A DNA stretch of 64,000 nucleotides, taken from the NCBI GenBank assembly GCA_008360975.2, contig CM039210.1, positions 6,326,293-6,390,292 of the forward strand, given 5' to 3'. Shown piece by piece: positions 40,594-52,017 of the stretch. This stretch comes from Lichenostomus cassidix. Taxonomy: Eukaryota; Chordata; Aves; Passeriformes; Meliphagidae. How positions within the stretch are numbered: position 1 is the stretch's first letter; each line of letters starts with the position of its first letter. The translations under genes were made by a program, and so were the position numbers. Below the pieces are notes generated by a model. That model did no database searches, was not told the DNA's origin, and was given only the letters and a program-made list of their open reading frames with translations.

Positions 40594-40730
40594 CTCATGT
40601 GGGGTCTTGCTCTAATTTCCTTCAGAATGGGGTTCAAAAACTCTCCCTGAGAATCCCTTGGTGCTGGCTGGAGGTCCTGCAATCCCTCAGATCGGTAGAA
40701 ATTCAGGAGTATGTTCCACCTGGGTCACCA
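40594..40730 (-). promoter_or_regulatory. ERV-3 leader and primer binding site
   Basis: On the minus strand the LTR end is followed by GTTT and then TGGTGACCCAGGTGGAACAT (40711-40730). The first nine bases match the Trp primer site and the rest do not, so the tRNA is uncertain. The leader to the left joins 22845-22869 across the inserted LTR and reads toward the gag remnant at 21.7 kb. Confidence 0.55.
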
Positions 40731-40734
40731 AAAC

Positions 40735-41030
40735 TGTTATCAAAATTTAGGTAAAAATAAAAGAAACTCCTTAACACCAATGTAGTCTTAGGAATCAGGC
40801 ATTCTTTATTCAGCCAGATGCATGAGGGGATGTCTCCTCTGAAATATGGTGCATGCTGAGTACAGGAAAGTTCCTGTTTATAGCCTGTATTTTACATACA
40901 TATTCATTGATTGTCCCAGAATAAACATACATATGATGATCATTTCCCCAAAATCGTTAACATATTTTCCCTCCCCTTTACACATGCATTCTTCTGTCCT
41001 GGGAGTCTCTCTGGTGGTCTCTAGTGGTTG
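40735..41030 (-). mobile_element. ERV-3 5' LTR
   Basis: In the viral sense it has CTATAAACAGG (TATA-like), GAATAAAGAATG (poly(A) signal near 40806) and an AT-rich U5 ending TTTTGATAACA. The U3 boundary (right end) is uncertain; TGTGTAAAGGGG at 40984 is one candidate. No second copy of this LTR was recognised in the window. Confidence 0.6.
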
Positions 41031-41073
41031 GGGACCCCAAAGTTATAGCTGACTGCTTGGTGAACTGCTAAAG

Positions 41074-41660
41074 TTGGCAGAAACTGGGGCTGGTCGCTTT
41101 CCAGTTCTTACACAGTGGGAATTGTGCAGTTCCATGGGCCAGTGGGCTTTGAAGAATAAGCATTGTGTTAGCTCACCAGGTGTAGACAATTTTTCATCTG
41201 GCAACATGGTCATGGGTGACTTCCTACTGTGTGGAACAGAAGCACTCATTTGCAGACCAGGTACTGTTTTCAGGGAAGTTTGCTGCCTCCCTGGGGCCCA
41301 AATCAGGGATGTCACCAGGCAACTGAAGAGTTTAGTGCAGTCTTTAGACTTTTATCCACTTTTGCTTTTTCATGTGGGTACTAATGATGTTGCAACAAAA
41401 AGCCTAAGGTGGATCAAAAGAAACACCAAGGCCCTGGGAAAAATGTAAAAAAATTCAGGAGCACAGGTAGTGTTTTCCTCAATCCTCCCAGTAATGGGGA
41501 GAGATTTTGGAAGAAAGACGCAAGCTGAAGATATCAATACCTGTCTCCAGGACTGGTGCCTCTACCAAAAATTTGGGGTTTACAACCATGAAAGAGTCTT
41601 TGAGGCACAAAGTATGCTGGGGCCTGATGGAATTCACCTTTCCCAATGGGGAAAATAGCT
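41074..41660 (+). pseudogene. CR1 ORF1, SGNH/GDSL-esterase-like domain
   Basis: The frames 41074-41448 and 41470-41658 show VCCLPGAQIRDVT, FHVGTNDVA (block III, Gly-Thr-Asn-Asp) and GPDGIHLSQWGK (block V, Asp-x-x-His). The block I Gly-Asp-Ser appears as GDF, so the nucleophile Ser is gone. A stop at 41446-41448 splits the domain. It is a retroelement esterase, not a host enzyme. Confidence 0.7.
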
Positions 41661-42076
41661 CTTTGGATATAACCCAACATGACTAATTGAGAGGGCTTTT
41701 AACTAGGATTGATGGGGGAAAGAGGATATCAACAGGAGAGCTGAAGGTAAGCCAAGGGTTGGCATGGCATCACCTGAGGGTAGTAATGCTAATGGGAACA
41801 TTTACACTGCTCCTGGGAGCATGGAGAGCATCTGAAATGCTTGTACACCAATGCATGCAGTATGAGAAACAAGCAGGATTAACTGGAAGCATTGATCAGT
41901 TCCCAGAACTATGATGTCATTGGTATTAGTGAGACTTAGTGGAATGAGTCCCACAACTGGAGTGCTGAGGTGGAAGGCAGGAGGGAGGGATACGCAGGGC
42001 AAGTAAGGTGGAAGAGTTGTACTATATGTAAGAGAGAGGTCTGATTGTACAGCCCTTACGGTTAGGGATGATGTAG

Positions 42077-42330
42077 TTGAAAAACTTATTTGTGAGGATT
42101 AGGGGGATGGAAAACAAAGATGTCTTAGTGGGTGTCTACTACCAATCACCCAGCCAGGATGATAGCACTTGTGAGTTATTTTATAAACAATTAGGAGAAA
42201 TCTGTGGATCAGTAGCCCTTGTCCTTATGGGAGATTTCAACTTATCAGACATCAACTGGAAATATCTTACTGCTGTAATGAGCAAGCCTGGGAAATTCCT
42301 GAAGTTCATGGAAGATAACTTCTAAAAAAA
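42077..42330 (+). pseudogene. CR1 ORF2 endonuclease remnant
   Basis: VLVGVYYQSPSQ and VLMGDFNLSDINW match the apurinic-type endonuclease core of CR1 ORF2 (GDFN motif). A preceding piece (41930-42060) is in broken frames. Confidence 0.75.
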
Positions 42331-42904
42331 AGTACTCAGGGAGCTGACGAGGAAAGATGTCCTCATAGACTTGCGTTGTGAATAGAGAAGGACTTGTGGG
42401 AGATGTGATGGTAGGTGGCTGTCTTTGCCACAGTGATCATGAAATAGTTGAGTTTAAAATTTTCAGTGTAATATGAAAAAAGGTCAGCAGCATTCTGCCC
42501 TGGACTTCAGGAGAGCATACTTTAAGCTATTTGGGCAGCTACTTGGCAGAGTACCCTGTGAATCTGCTTTTGAGGGCTTAGGAGTCCATGAGTGCTGGTC
42601 AGCTTGTTAAGAACCACCTTTGAAAAGCACAGGAGCAGGAAATTCCACTGTGTCAAAAGTCAAGGAAGTGGGGCAGAAGACCAGCTTGGCTGAAGAGGGA
42701 ACTTCTCATGGAGCTCAAGAGGAAAAAGAAATTGTATGCTCCCTGGAAGCAAGGTCAGGCTTTACAGGAAGATTACAGAGCTGTGGTTTGTATATGTAGG
42801 GAGAAGACCTGAAATTGTTACCAAACAAGTTTATTTCTTCAAGAAGAAGTCTATGCAGCAGTGGGGGAAGATGTTGGAAAATTATTTTAATTTTAGCACA
42901 GTAG

Positions 42905-43430
42905 TGTATGATCCCTATATTCATGGCTAATGCTTAGTTTTGTACCATACAGTGCTTAGTACAAATGCCAGAGATTAATGTAGCCTTATGTTAACTCCCT
43001 ATATCTGTGACTAATACGTCTTGCGCCAGCTAATACTTCCTTGTTTGCTTATATCAATGATTAATATGTACTAGCTGATATCTTAGTTTTGAGAACAGGA
43101 TTGTGTGTCAGAGCAAAGAATGATAACACAAGTACATCATTACCTGACCACATATTTGAGATACTCTCAAGGAGAAAAGATTCATCAGAAGATCTGGAAC
43201 CATATCCAAATTAGTTCATGGAAATAATTAGCATATATGCATATAGTCAGGAAATGTGATGAATATGTATTAGTTTCAGGAATATAACCTGGTCTGTTAG
43301 GTTACTGGCTATGCATGCTTTGAGAAGAATCTGCCATACATCCAGCACTGCTAATAAAGTAATGTTGGCTTTCTAACCTAGCAAATTGGTTGAAGAGTTT
43401 ATTTCCTGGTTTTTGGTGAAAATTTCTGGC
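42905..43430 (+). mobile_element. LTR-like segment with poly(A) signal, possible ERV-8 5' LTR
   Basis: AT-rich sequence starting TGTATGATCCC, with AATAAAG near 43352 followed by a U5-like end and TGGCAACCAAAATGGGAC (43427-43444), which could be a primer site. An ATG soon after (43438, MGQSSS) would fit a gag start. Boundaries and any link to ERV-8 are unproven, and no duplication was found. Confidence 0.4.
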
Positions 43431-43631
43431 AACCAAAATGGGACAAAGCAGCAGCAACTCGGCAGACCAGAGGAATCGTTAGTACTTCAGTGTGCAGTGA
43501 AGTATTTTCAGGGAGATCTTCTGATTCCCTGGTCTGGTGAGTAGACCATGCTTCCCCTTCTGGGAAAAAGAATACGACATTACTTAAGCTACTTTATTTT
43601 AAGGTATTTTGCCTGCACATAAGTTGCACCA

Positions 43632-44059
43632 TGAGAAAGGAGTGGTCAAATAGATAACCCAAATCTATTTACACTTCAACCATCCTTGTTTCTTTGAGCT
43701 TTTGCCCCTTCCACCAGCACGGCGCCTGTCCAGGGCTGAAGGCTGATAACAGTTCTGGCCTTGTGGATTCCCTTAATCTTATCAAGATAAAAGGGGGCAA
43801 AAGGAATCCTTTTGAAATTGAGCACAAGAAATCACTAATAATATTAATGACTTATGAGAAGTAATTTGTATAACCACTCCTATCCTAGGGAATGTAATGA
43901 ATATTCATGAATTTTACCTATAACACTGTGCCTTTGGAGGTACTGAGGTGTGTGTTTGGCGGAGAGAATTCCCCACACATCCGGTGCACTGAATAAAGCA
44001 AATACCCACTTCTCTGACTTGGTCTCTGAAGTGTGTCCAGGCTCGATTGGGGTGAATCA
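43632..44059 (+). mobile_element. Solo LTR (TGAGAAAGG family), TSD ACCA
   Basis: 428 bp, TGAGAAAGGAGTGG to GGTGAATCA, with ACCA at 43628-43631 and 44060-44063. AATAAA near 43992. Confidence 0.9.
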
Positions 44060-44250
44060 ACCAATAGAAAGTACACAGTGCGAGGCTAAAAGATTTATGT
44101 AACCAGTTGCCATCTTGGGCAAGGTTGTATGCTACTACGGGGACACCAGGAGTGTAATATTGGTTTTGGGAAAGGTTGTAAAAGGTTCTAAAATGTTATA
44201 AAAAGGTTGTAAAATGTTTTAAAATGTTTTAAGGGTGTTAAAATTATTTT
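44060..44250. other. No gene; short A/T-rich tandem units
   Basis: After the solo LTR come about 190 bp with repeated GTTGTAAAA/GTTTTAAAAT units (about 44170-44250). Nothing coding is seen. Confidence 0.5.
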
Positions 44251-44940
44251 AAAATGCTAAATATGGGAGCAGGGCTATCTTCACTGTGAAGCACGGAATT
44301 GACTCCACAACTCAGATAGTTATGAAGTAGGTATGTGTTTATTCCAGCTGGGGTGCATGGGGGGTAGCCCCTCCAAAGGCATGCACACCCTCAGCAGCAC
44401 TTCACTAAGTTTATATTACGTTGCAGATTACATATGCATAAAGTTAGACAAAGCCCCTATACATATTCATTATCTATCCCTGCTTCGTATTATAATGAGT
44501 TCAAAGTTTATTTAAATATGCTCGCGCAAGCGCAGTGTCTTCAAATTAATTGTGGGCAAGGGTCCCAAATGATTGATTACTACATGATCCATACTCTTCA
44601 TCACGATGAACTGTTCACCCTGTTCCCTTGCGCATGCTCCCTTGGTTCTTGGTCCACATCCAAGCCTGAGAACCAACTTGTACCGGTCCTGGGGTCCAAG
44701 GGCGGGATGCTCGGTTACACTTGGTGGTTTCTCTCAATTATTTGGCTCTCCTCTCTCCATCCTCCCCGATACCAGGTAGGCACAAATTCATTACGTGAAT
44801 AATAAATGGATTGCAGCAGGCATATCTTAGTAAATCATTATCCAATCTCTGGCTCTCTAAATCAGTTCAAAAATATTATTATTACTATTATCCAGCTTCT
44901 AGTTCTTTTACATTAGTAATTTCTATTTTACCCTAAATCA
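44251..44940 (-). mobile_element. Probable inverted gamma-type LTR, boundaries uncertain
   Basis: The viral-sense R/U5 is clear (GGAATAAACACATACC from about 44342, followed by a U5-like end toward 44255) and resembles the inverted LTR at 50591. Cysteine- or motif-bearing frames are absent. I could not find a matching duplication. Confidence 0.5.
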
Positions 44941-44944
44941 ACTG

Positions 44945-45910
44945 TTCCTGGGAGAAGAAATCCCAAAAAGCTCCCCTTTGGGTTTTGTCCTAAGGAACTG
45001 GAAAAGGCCGAGGGTGACCGCCTCATGCAAAAGCAGTTTGTTGAATATTGTAATCTTTGGTCACCGATATATAAGTTTAATGATCGCTTGTTAATGGAAC
45101 TGCAAATTAAAATACCATTTTGCAACTAAAGCTGTTTTGCACAAGGAATGGAATGGAGTGTCTCGAGTTGGTTTCTTTTTTTTTTTTTTATTTGCAAAAT
45201 ATTCCTGATTAACAGAAGGAATGTATGCACGTGCCTAGAGATCTGATGGTGTTAGCATTAGAAGAGAACGGAAAAAAAACCACTCAAAAAGGTGTTGCCC
45301 TGCCTATAGTATAGGAAAACATAGTATTAAATACAGGCAGACAGAGGATTTGGATTTATTTGTGTATGAGGGGCCAAGAGAGGCCAGAAGGGCTGAGAGG
45401 GGCTATGAGGGGCCAAGAGAGGCCAAGAGGAGCTGTGGTGGCAACTGAAGAGTTTCCTCCCGCTACAGGCAAAGGAGGCATAAATGGTCAAGTTGACAGA
45501 GGAGTAGAAGAAAGGATTTAGGGTTTGGAAACCAATTAAGGGTTTAATCTGATAGCACAAACTTTTAGGGAAGACCCAGAGAACGTTGTGAAGGTATTTG
45601 ATGATTAGATACATTGCTGCTAGGAATTTGAGTAAGTTTTGAGGAGCAGCTTGGCAAGTGTACAATAATCGGGAGTAAAAGCTGCAAACAAAGCCCAAAA
45701 GGGGAGGGCACGATGGGGGACAGGCAGAGAAGAAATTGCAGGCATTTGGACAGAGATCAGTGTGCTGCTTATAAAGAGAAGGGCCATTGGAAGTGGGAAT
45801 GTCTGTAGGGAAAGGGACAAACAGGAGCTGCCAAACCCCAGAATCTACCCAGGGCTCCCGATCAGGCAGGAAGGCTCCTAAAGTTAGAAGATGTTTAACG
45901 GGGACCGGAG
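44945..45910 (+). pseudogene. gag: ERV-8 gag remnant (gamma type)
   Basis: A matrix-like start (SPLGFVLRNWK, about 44970) parallels ERV-5 matrix. A deleted or decayed middle includes GGGGCCAAGAGAGGCCA-like repeats (45365-45430) and a fragment FREDPENVVKVF (about 45570). Nucleocapsid at about 45750-45790 has the knuckle with the second Cys replaced by Tyr (CAAYKEKGHWKWEC). Many stops. It ends with TAA-CGGGGACCG before protease. Confidence 0.65.
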
Positions 45911-46380
45911 GTGTCATTCCCAGCTGAACCTCTGATTACATTAATGCTGGGGAGTGAGAAAAAGGATTTTTTAGTAGATACTGGAGTGACATATTCAATT
46001 TTAAATACATGTAAAGAAAAATTTTCTCAGGAAACCATTAATGTTGTTGGTGTGACAGAGCATGAGGAAAATCAGCCTTTCTTCCACCAACTTAAATTTG
46101 GAATTGGTAAATAGGTGTTAGCCCATCAAATTCTTTATATACCAATATGCCCTGTACCATTACTAGGAAGAGGTGTATTGAGTAAGTTAAACGTACATAT
46201 TACATTTTTAATAAGATACAAGTTCATATTCCTGAAGAAAAGGCCTTGGAGGCTCAAGTCTTTCTGTTACAGAATCCTGAACCTGAAGCAGAAATATCAA
46301 AGGAAATGGACAATGCAGTCACCCCACTGGTATGGACCACCGGAATGCAGAACCAACCATTGAACAGGTATATTCCAGTT
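45911..46380 (+). pseudogene. pro: ERV-8 protease and N-terminal RT edge
   Basis: The frame 45911-46114 carries DTG (FLVDTGVTYSIL, about 45973) and PFFHQLKFGIGK as in ERV-5. A stop follows at 46112. The downstream frames 46115-46363 and 46246-46452 cover the protease end and the protease-RT linker. RT itself is missing: within about 20 bp near 46370 the sequence passes to RNase H. Confidence 0.75.
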
Positions 46381-47500
46381 GAGATGATCTACAGGGCACT
46401 CCTCTGGAAGAAGTGGATTGGGAACTCTTCATGCATGGGATCAGCATTGTGAAAAATGCAATCTGAAAAGCAGGGTATGCAGTGGTAAATCAGCATGAGG
46501 TAATAGAAGCCAAAGCTCTAAGCCCCACTACATTGGTTCAGAAAGCAGAACTGATCACACTGATGAGAGCATTAGAGATCTCAAAGGATAAGACTGTAAA
46601 TACATGGACTGACTCAAAATGTGCTTTTGGAGTGGTCCATGCTGATTCGCCCCAATCAAGCCCAGAGACACTTCAGAGACCAACTCAGAGAAGTGGGTAT
46701 TTGCTTTATTCGGTGCACCGGATGTGTGGGGAATTGTTTCCACCGAACACACATACCTCAGTACCCCAAAGACACAGTGTTATAGGTAAAATCATGAATA
46801 TTAATTACATTCTTCAGGATAGGAGTGGTTATACAAATCATTTCTCAGAAGTCATTAATATCATTAGCATGTGCACCACGCATGCTCCATATATCCTGGT
46901 GGTCTTTGGAGAACCCCAAAGCCCCCTCCAAGGTGAAGGTCCTTCATGGGATGATTCAGGGGTTTCTGTGCTGGTTTCAAATGCATGCTTAGCTGATAAG
47001 CCATCAGGCCAGAGCTGTTACCTACAATTTGAATTTGAATTAAGAGTTCAGCCTTCAGCCCTGGAAGCCACAGACAGGTGCCTGTGCTGGTGGAAGGGGG
47101 GCAAAAGCTCAGAGAATCTTTCTCAATGCCCATGGAGACATTTGGAAAGAGAGAGGGCTGTTAACCTCTCAGGCAACCCCCTGTGAAACATGGACAAATA
47201 ATGCAGAGATTGTTAGAGGGGGTGCAGCTACCTCAAAAGGTGGCAATAATGCATTGCAAAGCTCATCAATTTGGAGACACCTCCGTAAATAATGGAAATC
47301 ACCTGGCTGACAAAGCAGCCAAGGAGGCCGCCAATGGGGACATCCTGTTGGTCTTACCTGAGAAATATTGGCATTTGAACAAGGAGGCTGCTGATTATCG
47401 GGCTGAAGATGAGAAATGGGCAAAATTGTTAGATGCTGAAAAGAGTCCTGAAGGATGGTGGATTATACCCAGCAAACAGGTAATAATTTCCCAACACCTT
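46380..47500 (+). pseudogene. pol: ERV-8 RNase H, split by an LTR
   Basis: Starts LEEVDWELFMHGIS, where the catalytic TDG is altered to MHG, then KAELITLMRALE and WTDSKCAFGVVHA. It is cut at 46643 by an inverted LTR and resumes at 47126 (GDIWKERGLLTS), ending IMHCKAHQ...NHLADKAAKEAA at about 47250-47330. One frameshift near 47180. It leads directly into integrase. Confidence 0.8.
46643..47125 (-). mobile_element. Inverted solo LTR (TGAGAAAGG family), TSD ATGC
   Basis: Begins TGATTCGCCCC and ends TTTCTCA, with ATGC at 46639-46642 and 47126-47129. It shares the long U3 type with 53246-53862. About 50 bp next to the viral 5' end are deleted. Confidence 0.88.
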
Positions 47501-48815
47501 ATGAGGAAGGTCACGGAGGAACAACATAGGGTAACTCACTGGGGAAGACAGTCTATGGTAGAAGCATTGAAGCCTCATGTTTTGAGCATATGAATGACTA
47601 GCATCATAAAAAGCATTGTTAAAAAGTGTCAAACCTGTTTAAAGAACAATACGTGTGGGAGTTCAGGGTGGAGTTGCGAAGTCCAGCAGCTATAGAGGTC
47701 TTTTGTTATCAGTTAATGTGAGACATTAAGAGAGATAAACTGAATCGCCTCTAGCAGGGGTTGAGACTGATAGCAGGACAAGACTGTGTTTACCTTATGC
47801 ATAAGCGATTAGCAGGAGAGATTGGGCAGGATGACACTGATCAGTGACCCATTAGGAAAGTAAAAACATGTAACCCTGGAAACAAAAGTTCTTGTAATGG
47901 TTAAGTTTGTAACAGTATAAAACATGATGCGCTCTGTACAATAAAGGGGACTTTGCATGAACCAGGCTGAGGACCCCAAATTCAATCGCTGACAAATACG
48001 CATCAAATTAGACAGCCTACAACTGGGACTGTTAGAAAATTGTCCAGGAGACTATTGGCAAATAGGCTTTTCAGAGCTTCCATGGAAAAAGGGGTACAGG
48101 TATTTATTGGTACTGGTAGATACTTTTTCAGGATGGCCAGAAGCTTTTCCTTGTTGCACCAACAAAGATAGGGAGGCGGTAAAGGCTTTGTTGAAAGAAA
48201 TTATTCCGAGGTTTAGAGTGCCAGTAGGAATGGCATCAGACAGAGGTTCACACTTCATTGCTGAAATAGTGCAAAGCTCAGATAAAACGTTAAGGGTGAA
48301 ATGGGACTTACACACCCCATGGAGACCTCAGTCAAGCAGGAAAGTAGAAAGAATGAATCAGAGTATAAAAAGACAAATTAGCAAGATTTGCCAGGAATCA
48401 TATTTAAAATGGCCAGATGCCCTTTCTTTGGCCTTAATGAGAGTATGAACTAGACCTACATCCAAGGAAAAGGTGAGCCCCTATGAAATACTCTACAGGC
48501 AACCATTCCAGATTACAGAAAGTGAAGAGAATGTCCAAATCAGTGGGGATCAAAGTCTGACAGAATATGTTATATCCCATGGGAAGGTGTTGTCTTCTCT
48601 CCACAGGTATGTTGTGCTGGCAGCATCCACAACACTGAACTTTGCAACCCATCCATACCAACCCGGAGACTGTGTATACCTCAAAATCTGGACTGCAGAA
48701 CCTCTCCATGAAAGGTGGAAGGGACCATATCAAGTGCTGCTAACCATCAATATTGCTGTGAAGGTGCAAGGAGTAGATTCTTGGATCCACTACAGCTGAC
48801 TCAAGCCATTGCCGG
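47400..48815 (+). pseudogene. pol: ERV-8 integrase, split by an LTR
   Basis: The N-terminal zinc domain is at about 47500-47645 (HRVTHWGRQSMVEAL ... CQTC). After the LTR 47654-47994 the core resumes: the first catalytic Asp is replaced by Gly (YWQIGFSEL), then LVDTFSGWPEAF, the second Asp (SDRGSHF) and Glu (RKVERMN) remain. The C-terminal part (48473-48799) has [19 protein letters not shown] and WIHYS. A stop near 48447. Gamma-type sequence throughout. No ERV-8 env was seen. Confidence 0.82.
47654..47994 (+). mobile_element. Solo LTR of the ERV-2 family, TSD AATACG
   Basis: 341 bp, TGTGGGAGTTCAG to CGCTGACA, with AATACG at 47648-47653 and 47995-48000. AATAAA near 47940. Confidence 0.92.
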
Positions 48816-48992
48816 TGTTGCCTAGAACTGAAAGAAAGACTTTTCAAACAATCTTAAAAGTGGTAACATAAAGAGTAATTCTTTAATGAAAGCTTTCATG
48901 TGCAGAAAATATAGGTATGCATACAGGGTATCAGATTTCCACAAGTTTTATAGGTTTAATTAATTAGTATCTCTAGGAAGTACATCCAATAG
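48816..48992 (-). mobile_element. ERV-9 3' LTR, U5/R end
   Basis: Inverted end TGTTGCCTAGAAC. In the viral sense ATTAAAGAATTACTC is a weak poly(A) signal. Removing the LTRs to the right (48993-49509; 49524-52017) joins this to 52018-52318, giving an LTR of about 480 bp. The reconstruction is plausible but unproven. Confidence 0.5.
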
Positions 48993-49509
48993 TGATGTTT
49001 CTCGCTGCGGGGGGACGGCAGGAAGCGGCAACCTCACAAAACGGGGTCCCCGCTGCGCGTATCTCCACGAAAGTCCGGCGGGGCAGCCCCGGGGTGCGCT
49101 TAGCATGGCATGAGTCTCCGGCCACAGAAATTCAGCAGGAAACAGGAGGTGAGGCAAAGAAACATACTGGACGCCATCTTCGGTCTGCCAGGGAAGTTTA
49201 TTTGGGGTCTTCAGGGGCGGTTGCAGGGAAAGAGAAGGAGGAGGAAAGCAGGGGAAGGGAGTAAGGGGGCTGACAGCTCAGAGATGATGACCCCAGGCTC
49301 ACGCCAGCATGGGATTATAAGGGAAGGGAAGGGGGGAGGGATTGGCTCCCCCGGAGCCAATCCCGGGAGGTCTGAAGGGAAGACAGGCAGGGGAACACAC
49401 CAATAGATTGCTGATAAGGCAGGGTGCATATTTCAAAAACAACCAATAACATACAGAGCAGGGGAACAAAGGAAAAGCCACATGGAACCTGCAAAATCAC
49501 ATTACTACA
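48993..49509 (-). mobile_element. Inverted solo LTR, TSD CAATAG
   Basis: 517 bp, TGATGTTTCTCGC to ATTACTACA, with CAATAG at 48987-48992 and 49510-49515. In the viral sense there are TTATAATCC, AATAAAC and a G/C-rich R/U5. The 6-bp duplication points to class II. No other copy in the window. Confidence 0.85.
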
Positions 49510-50590
49510 CAATAGGAGACCAGGGTGGTAGTGCATTCCCCTCTCCTCCTTTCCAGGCTGCAGTCTGAGGAATGCTTGTTAGGCCTCAGCCTTGAAAAAC
49601 AGCACCTGGACTCAGCTCTTCCGGAGCTTATCAGAAACACTGTCTGCTCCCAGGAACTGCTGTTGTCTAACGAGGTCCTGTTTTCCTTGTGAACAACCCT
49701 GGAAAATATTTTTCTTGCCTGAAGGGTATAACATTCCTGTTCTTACACTTTCAAAGAAAGTGCAGACCCAAACTCTGGCTAGGATGAAACATTGTTACGA
49801 CTAAAGTCCACTCTCTTGTGACTCTATAAACAGCTGTCCAAACTGAGACCCTTTGAGCTGTCCTGGACCGCGGCAGGCTGTGACCAGCAACCTCTCTCTG
49901 AGGGGTATGCCTCTCAGAGCCAGCAAACTTTCAAGTTTGCTATATTTGGAAGATTGCTGAATGAGTCCTGGGCTGATACCTTCACTCCTCAAGGCCCAAC
50001 CCTTCACCCGTTGGGAGATGCAAAGGCATCTGAAGTGAGTATTTCACTGGCCACTGAGGGGAATTTTCCACAGGTACCTTACTTGCACTGACTCTTTCTG
50101 TCTGGGTGCATGCCCCTGCGCATATGCTATAGCAAATCTGAGAGAAATGCTGCTTTTTCAGATGTATAAGTACCTTAGATAAGTAAGTTAGGCCTGTAAT
50201 TAAGGTTAAGTTATAGTTATAAGCTAAGTTAAATGCTACTAAGTGTTGCTCTTTTCCTAAGTTGCTAAGTTTGATGTCGGAGTCATAAGTTAGTGATGCT
50301 AGAATGTTTTTTGCCTTTTTCTTTTATATATTCTCTATATTCTTTACACATATATTTGTAGCCTTCCTAGTACTTTTCTCTAGCCTTTTCCCCAGCTAGA
50401 AAGACCAAACATATTCCAGGGGCCCCTATCCAATCTTGGTTGTCCCTGGCTACCAAGGCCAAAAAAACATCTCTTAGAGACACATTTTCATAAACAAAGT
50501 ATAGCTAGTACCAAGGGGGGGGCTCTACAAAAGGGTTGAACCAGAAGGGGGAATTACCTCATCACCTGTTCTTGTAATTGGGAATTCTTG

Positions 50591-51549
50591 TGATGCCCGA
50601 AAAGATAGGCTGGAAATAAAATCCCATAGACCGATGTCTATAGAGCAGGTATTTGTTTATTACAGCGCTGGAGGTGAGGGGGATTTCTCCACCTAACTCA
50701 CCCACCTTTGTCAAGTGCTGTGGTTTATTTATACAGTAAATATCGCCTAATGTTATTTTGTCATTTATAACATCATCATATATGCACTGGAACTAATTTG
50801 CATAACATGATCTCATGGATATAAATAGTTCTTTTGTACTGCGCTTATGCCTCCCCAATTCAGTGGTCGTAGGGGTCTTCTTGTGATGAAGGCTCAAGGT
50901 CTTCTTTGCATGCGAACTTTTCAACTTTGTCTTCGGAGCATGCACTGTTATGGTGTTCCTTGGTCTCTCTGGTTCTAACTGGTCTAAATTCTGTGTTCTG
51001 TGGCTAATTGGCTTTACATTTGCCAATTTCTCATTAGTACTATACTTGTCCATCTTTGAAGCTATCCACCTAGTGAGGTTTTTTTTTGTTTGTTTGGGTT
51101 TTTTTGTCTATTCAGCATTAAGCAACTAGTTAACCATATATACTAGTCATTACATTCTATAGAAAGTTATAATTCAAGTTATATTAGTATAAAAATTTAT
51201 GATTCTGGTAATATAGGTATAGAAAATTATGATTCAGGTTATATTGATATAGAAAGTTATGATTCAGGATATATAGGTATAGAAAGTTATGACACAGGTT
51301 ATATTCATATCTTATAACTCAAGCTATATAAGCATCTTGTAACTCTGACCCAAATTATATAGGCATCATTTGTCAAATATGCTAATTTGCCAAACTTATA
51401 AAACTGTATTCACCCTGTTGGGGGTGGGCTTTTATGGACATTTTTCCATATCTGCTCCTGGAGGCCTCCAAATAAAGACCAGCTTTTATATTATCTCCTA
51501 TACTATCTCCAAAGTGTTTTGTTTTATTTCTAGGGTCCTGAAGGCATCA
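50591..51549 (-). mobile_element. Inverted gamma-type LTR
   Basis: TGATGCCCGAAAAG to GAAGGCATCA. The viral sense starts TGATGCC like the ERV-9 LTR and ends CGGGCATCA, with AATAAACAAATACC near 50660. Flanks CTTG and TTAG do not match, so a solo integration is not proven. U3 holds a tandem repeat (51150-51330). Confidence 0.6.
51150..51330. repeat. AT-rich minisatellite, about 35-40 bp units
   Basis: Five or so units of TATAGAAAGTTATGATTCAGG-like sequence followed by TTATAT. Confidence 0.75.
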
Positions 51550-52017
51550 TTAGGTTAAGTGCTGTTAAGTGTTATTCTTCTGTTAAATTGTTAAGGTTAA
51601 GCTATAACTTAAGTTTAAGTTATAAGTTAGGTATGAGTTAAGTGTTATTCCTTAATTAAATTGTTAGGCTTAAGGTATAAGTTAAGTTAAAGTACTGTTA
51701 AGTTTGAGTGCTGTTAAGCTTTCAGGCCGAATTCCTTTCTATCCTTGCTCTCACTATCCTTTTCTCACACACCCACACCCATACCCACACCCATATGCAC
51801 CTCTAGATAGTTCTTGGTTCATTTCTGTTTTGATTGCCTGGATTTTATTTGGTTTTGCTGTTGCTTGTTTTTCCTTGGTGTGCCTTAACTGTCCTGGAAG
51901 TAGTAAAGTGAATCTTGCCAATGAATTTTGTTGTGCTGTTGCTTAATATTAAATCTGGTTTTTGCTCATACCCTTGCCAATGATTTTTTAACTGATCTCA
52001 AGCACTCGTTCATAACA

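Larger units (their letters stand above)
41040..42904 (+). mobile_element. CR1-type LINE fragment
   Basis: A non-LTR element with an ORF1 esterase-like domain (41074-41660) followed after about 400 bp by ORF2 endonuclease (42077-42330) and more decayed ORF2 to about 42900 (DFRRAYFKLFGQLLGRVP). The 3' end with the terminal octamer is missing, cut by the LTR at 42905. CR1 is the main LINE of birds. Confidence 0.75.
49524..52017 (+). mobile_element. ERV-L-type LTR, split by an inverted LTR
   Basis: Pieces 49524-50590 and 51550-52017 (about 1.5 kb together). TATAAACAGCTG near 49825 and the ending TCGTTCATAACA are LTR-like. ACCAG at 49519-49523 and 52018-52022 would be the duplication. The start has GG instead of TG. 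It contains AAGTTATAAGTTA-type runs in both halves. Confidence 0.55.

Noticed and set aside
41074..41448. Host GDSL esterase gene
   Set aside because: Followed by CR1 endonuclease sequence, broken by stops, and without the catalytic Ser; it is CR1 ORF1.
50591..51549. Clean solo LTR with a target duplication
   Set aside because: Flanks CTTG and TTAG do not match, so I list it only as an LTR of uncertain history.
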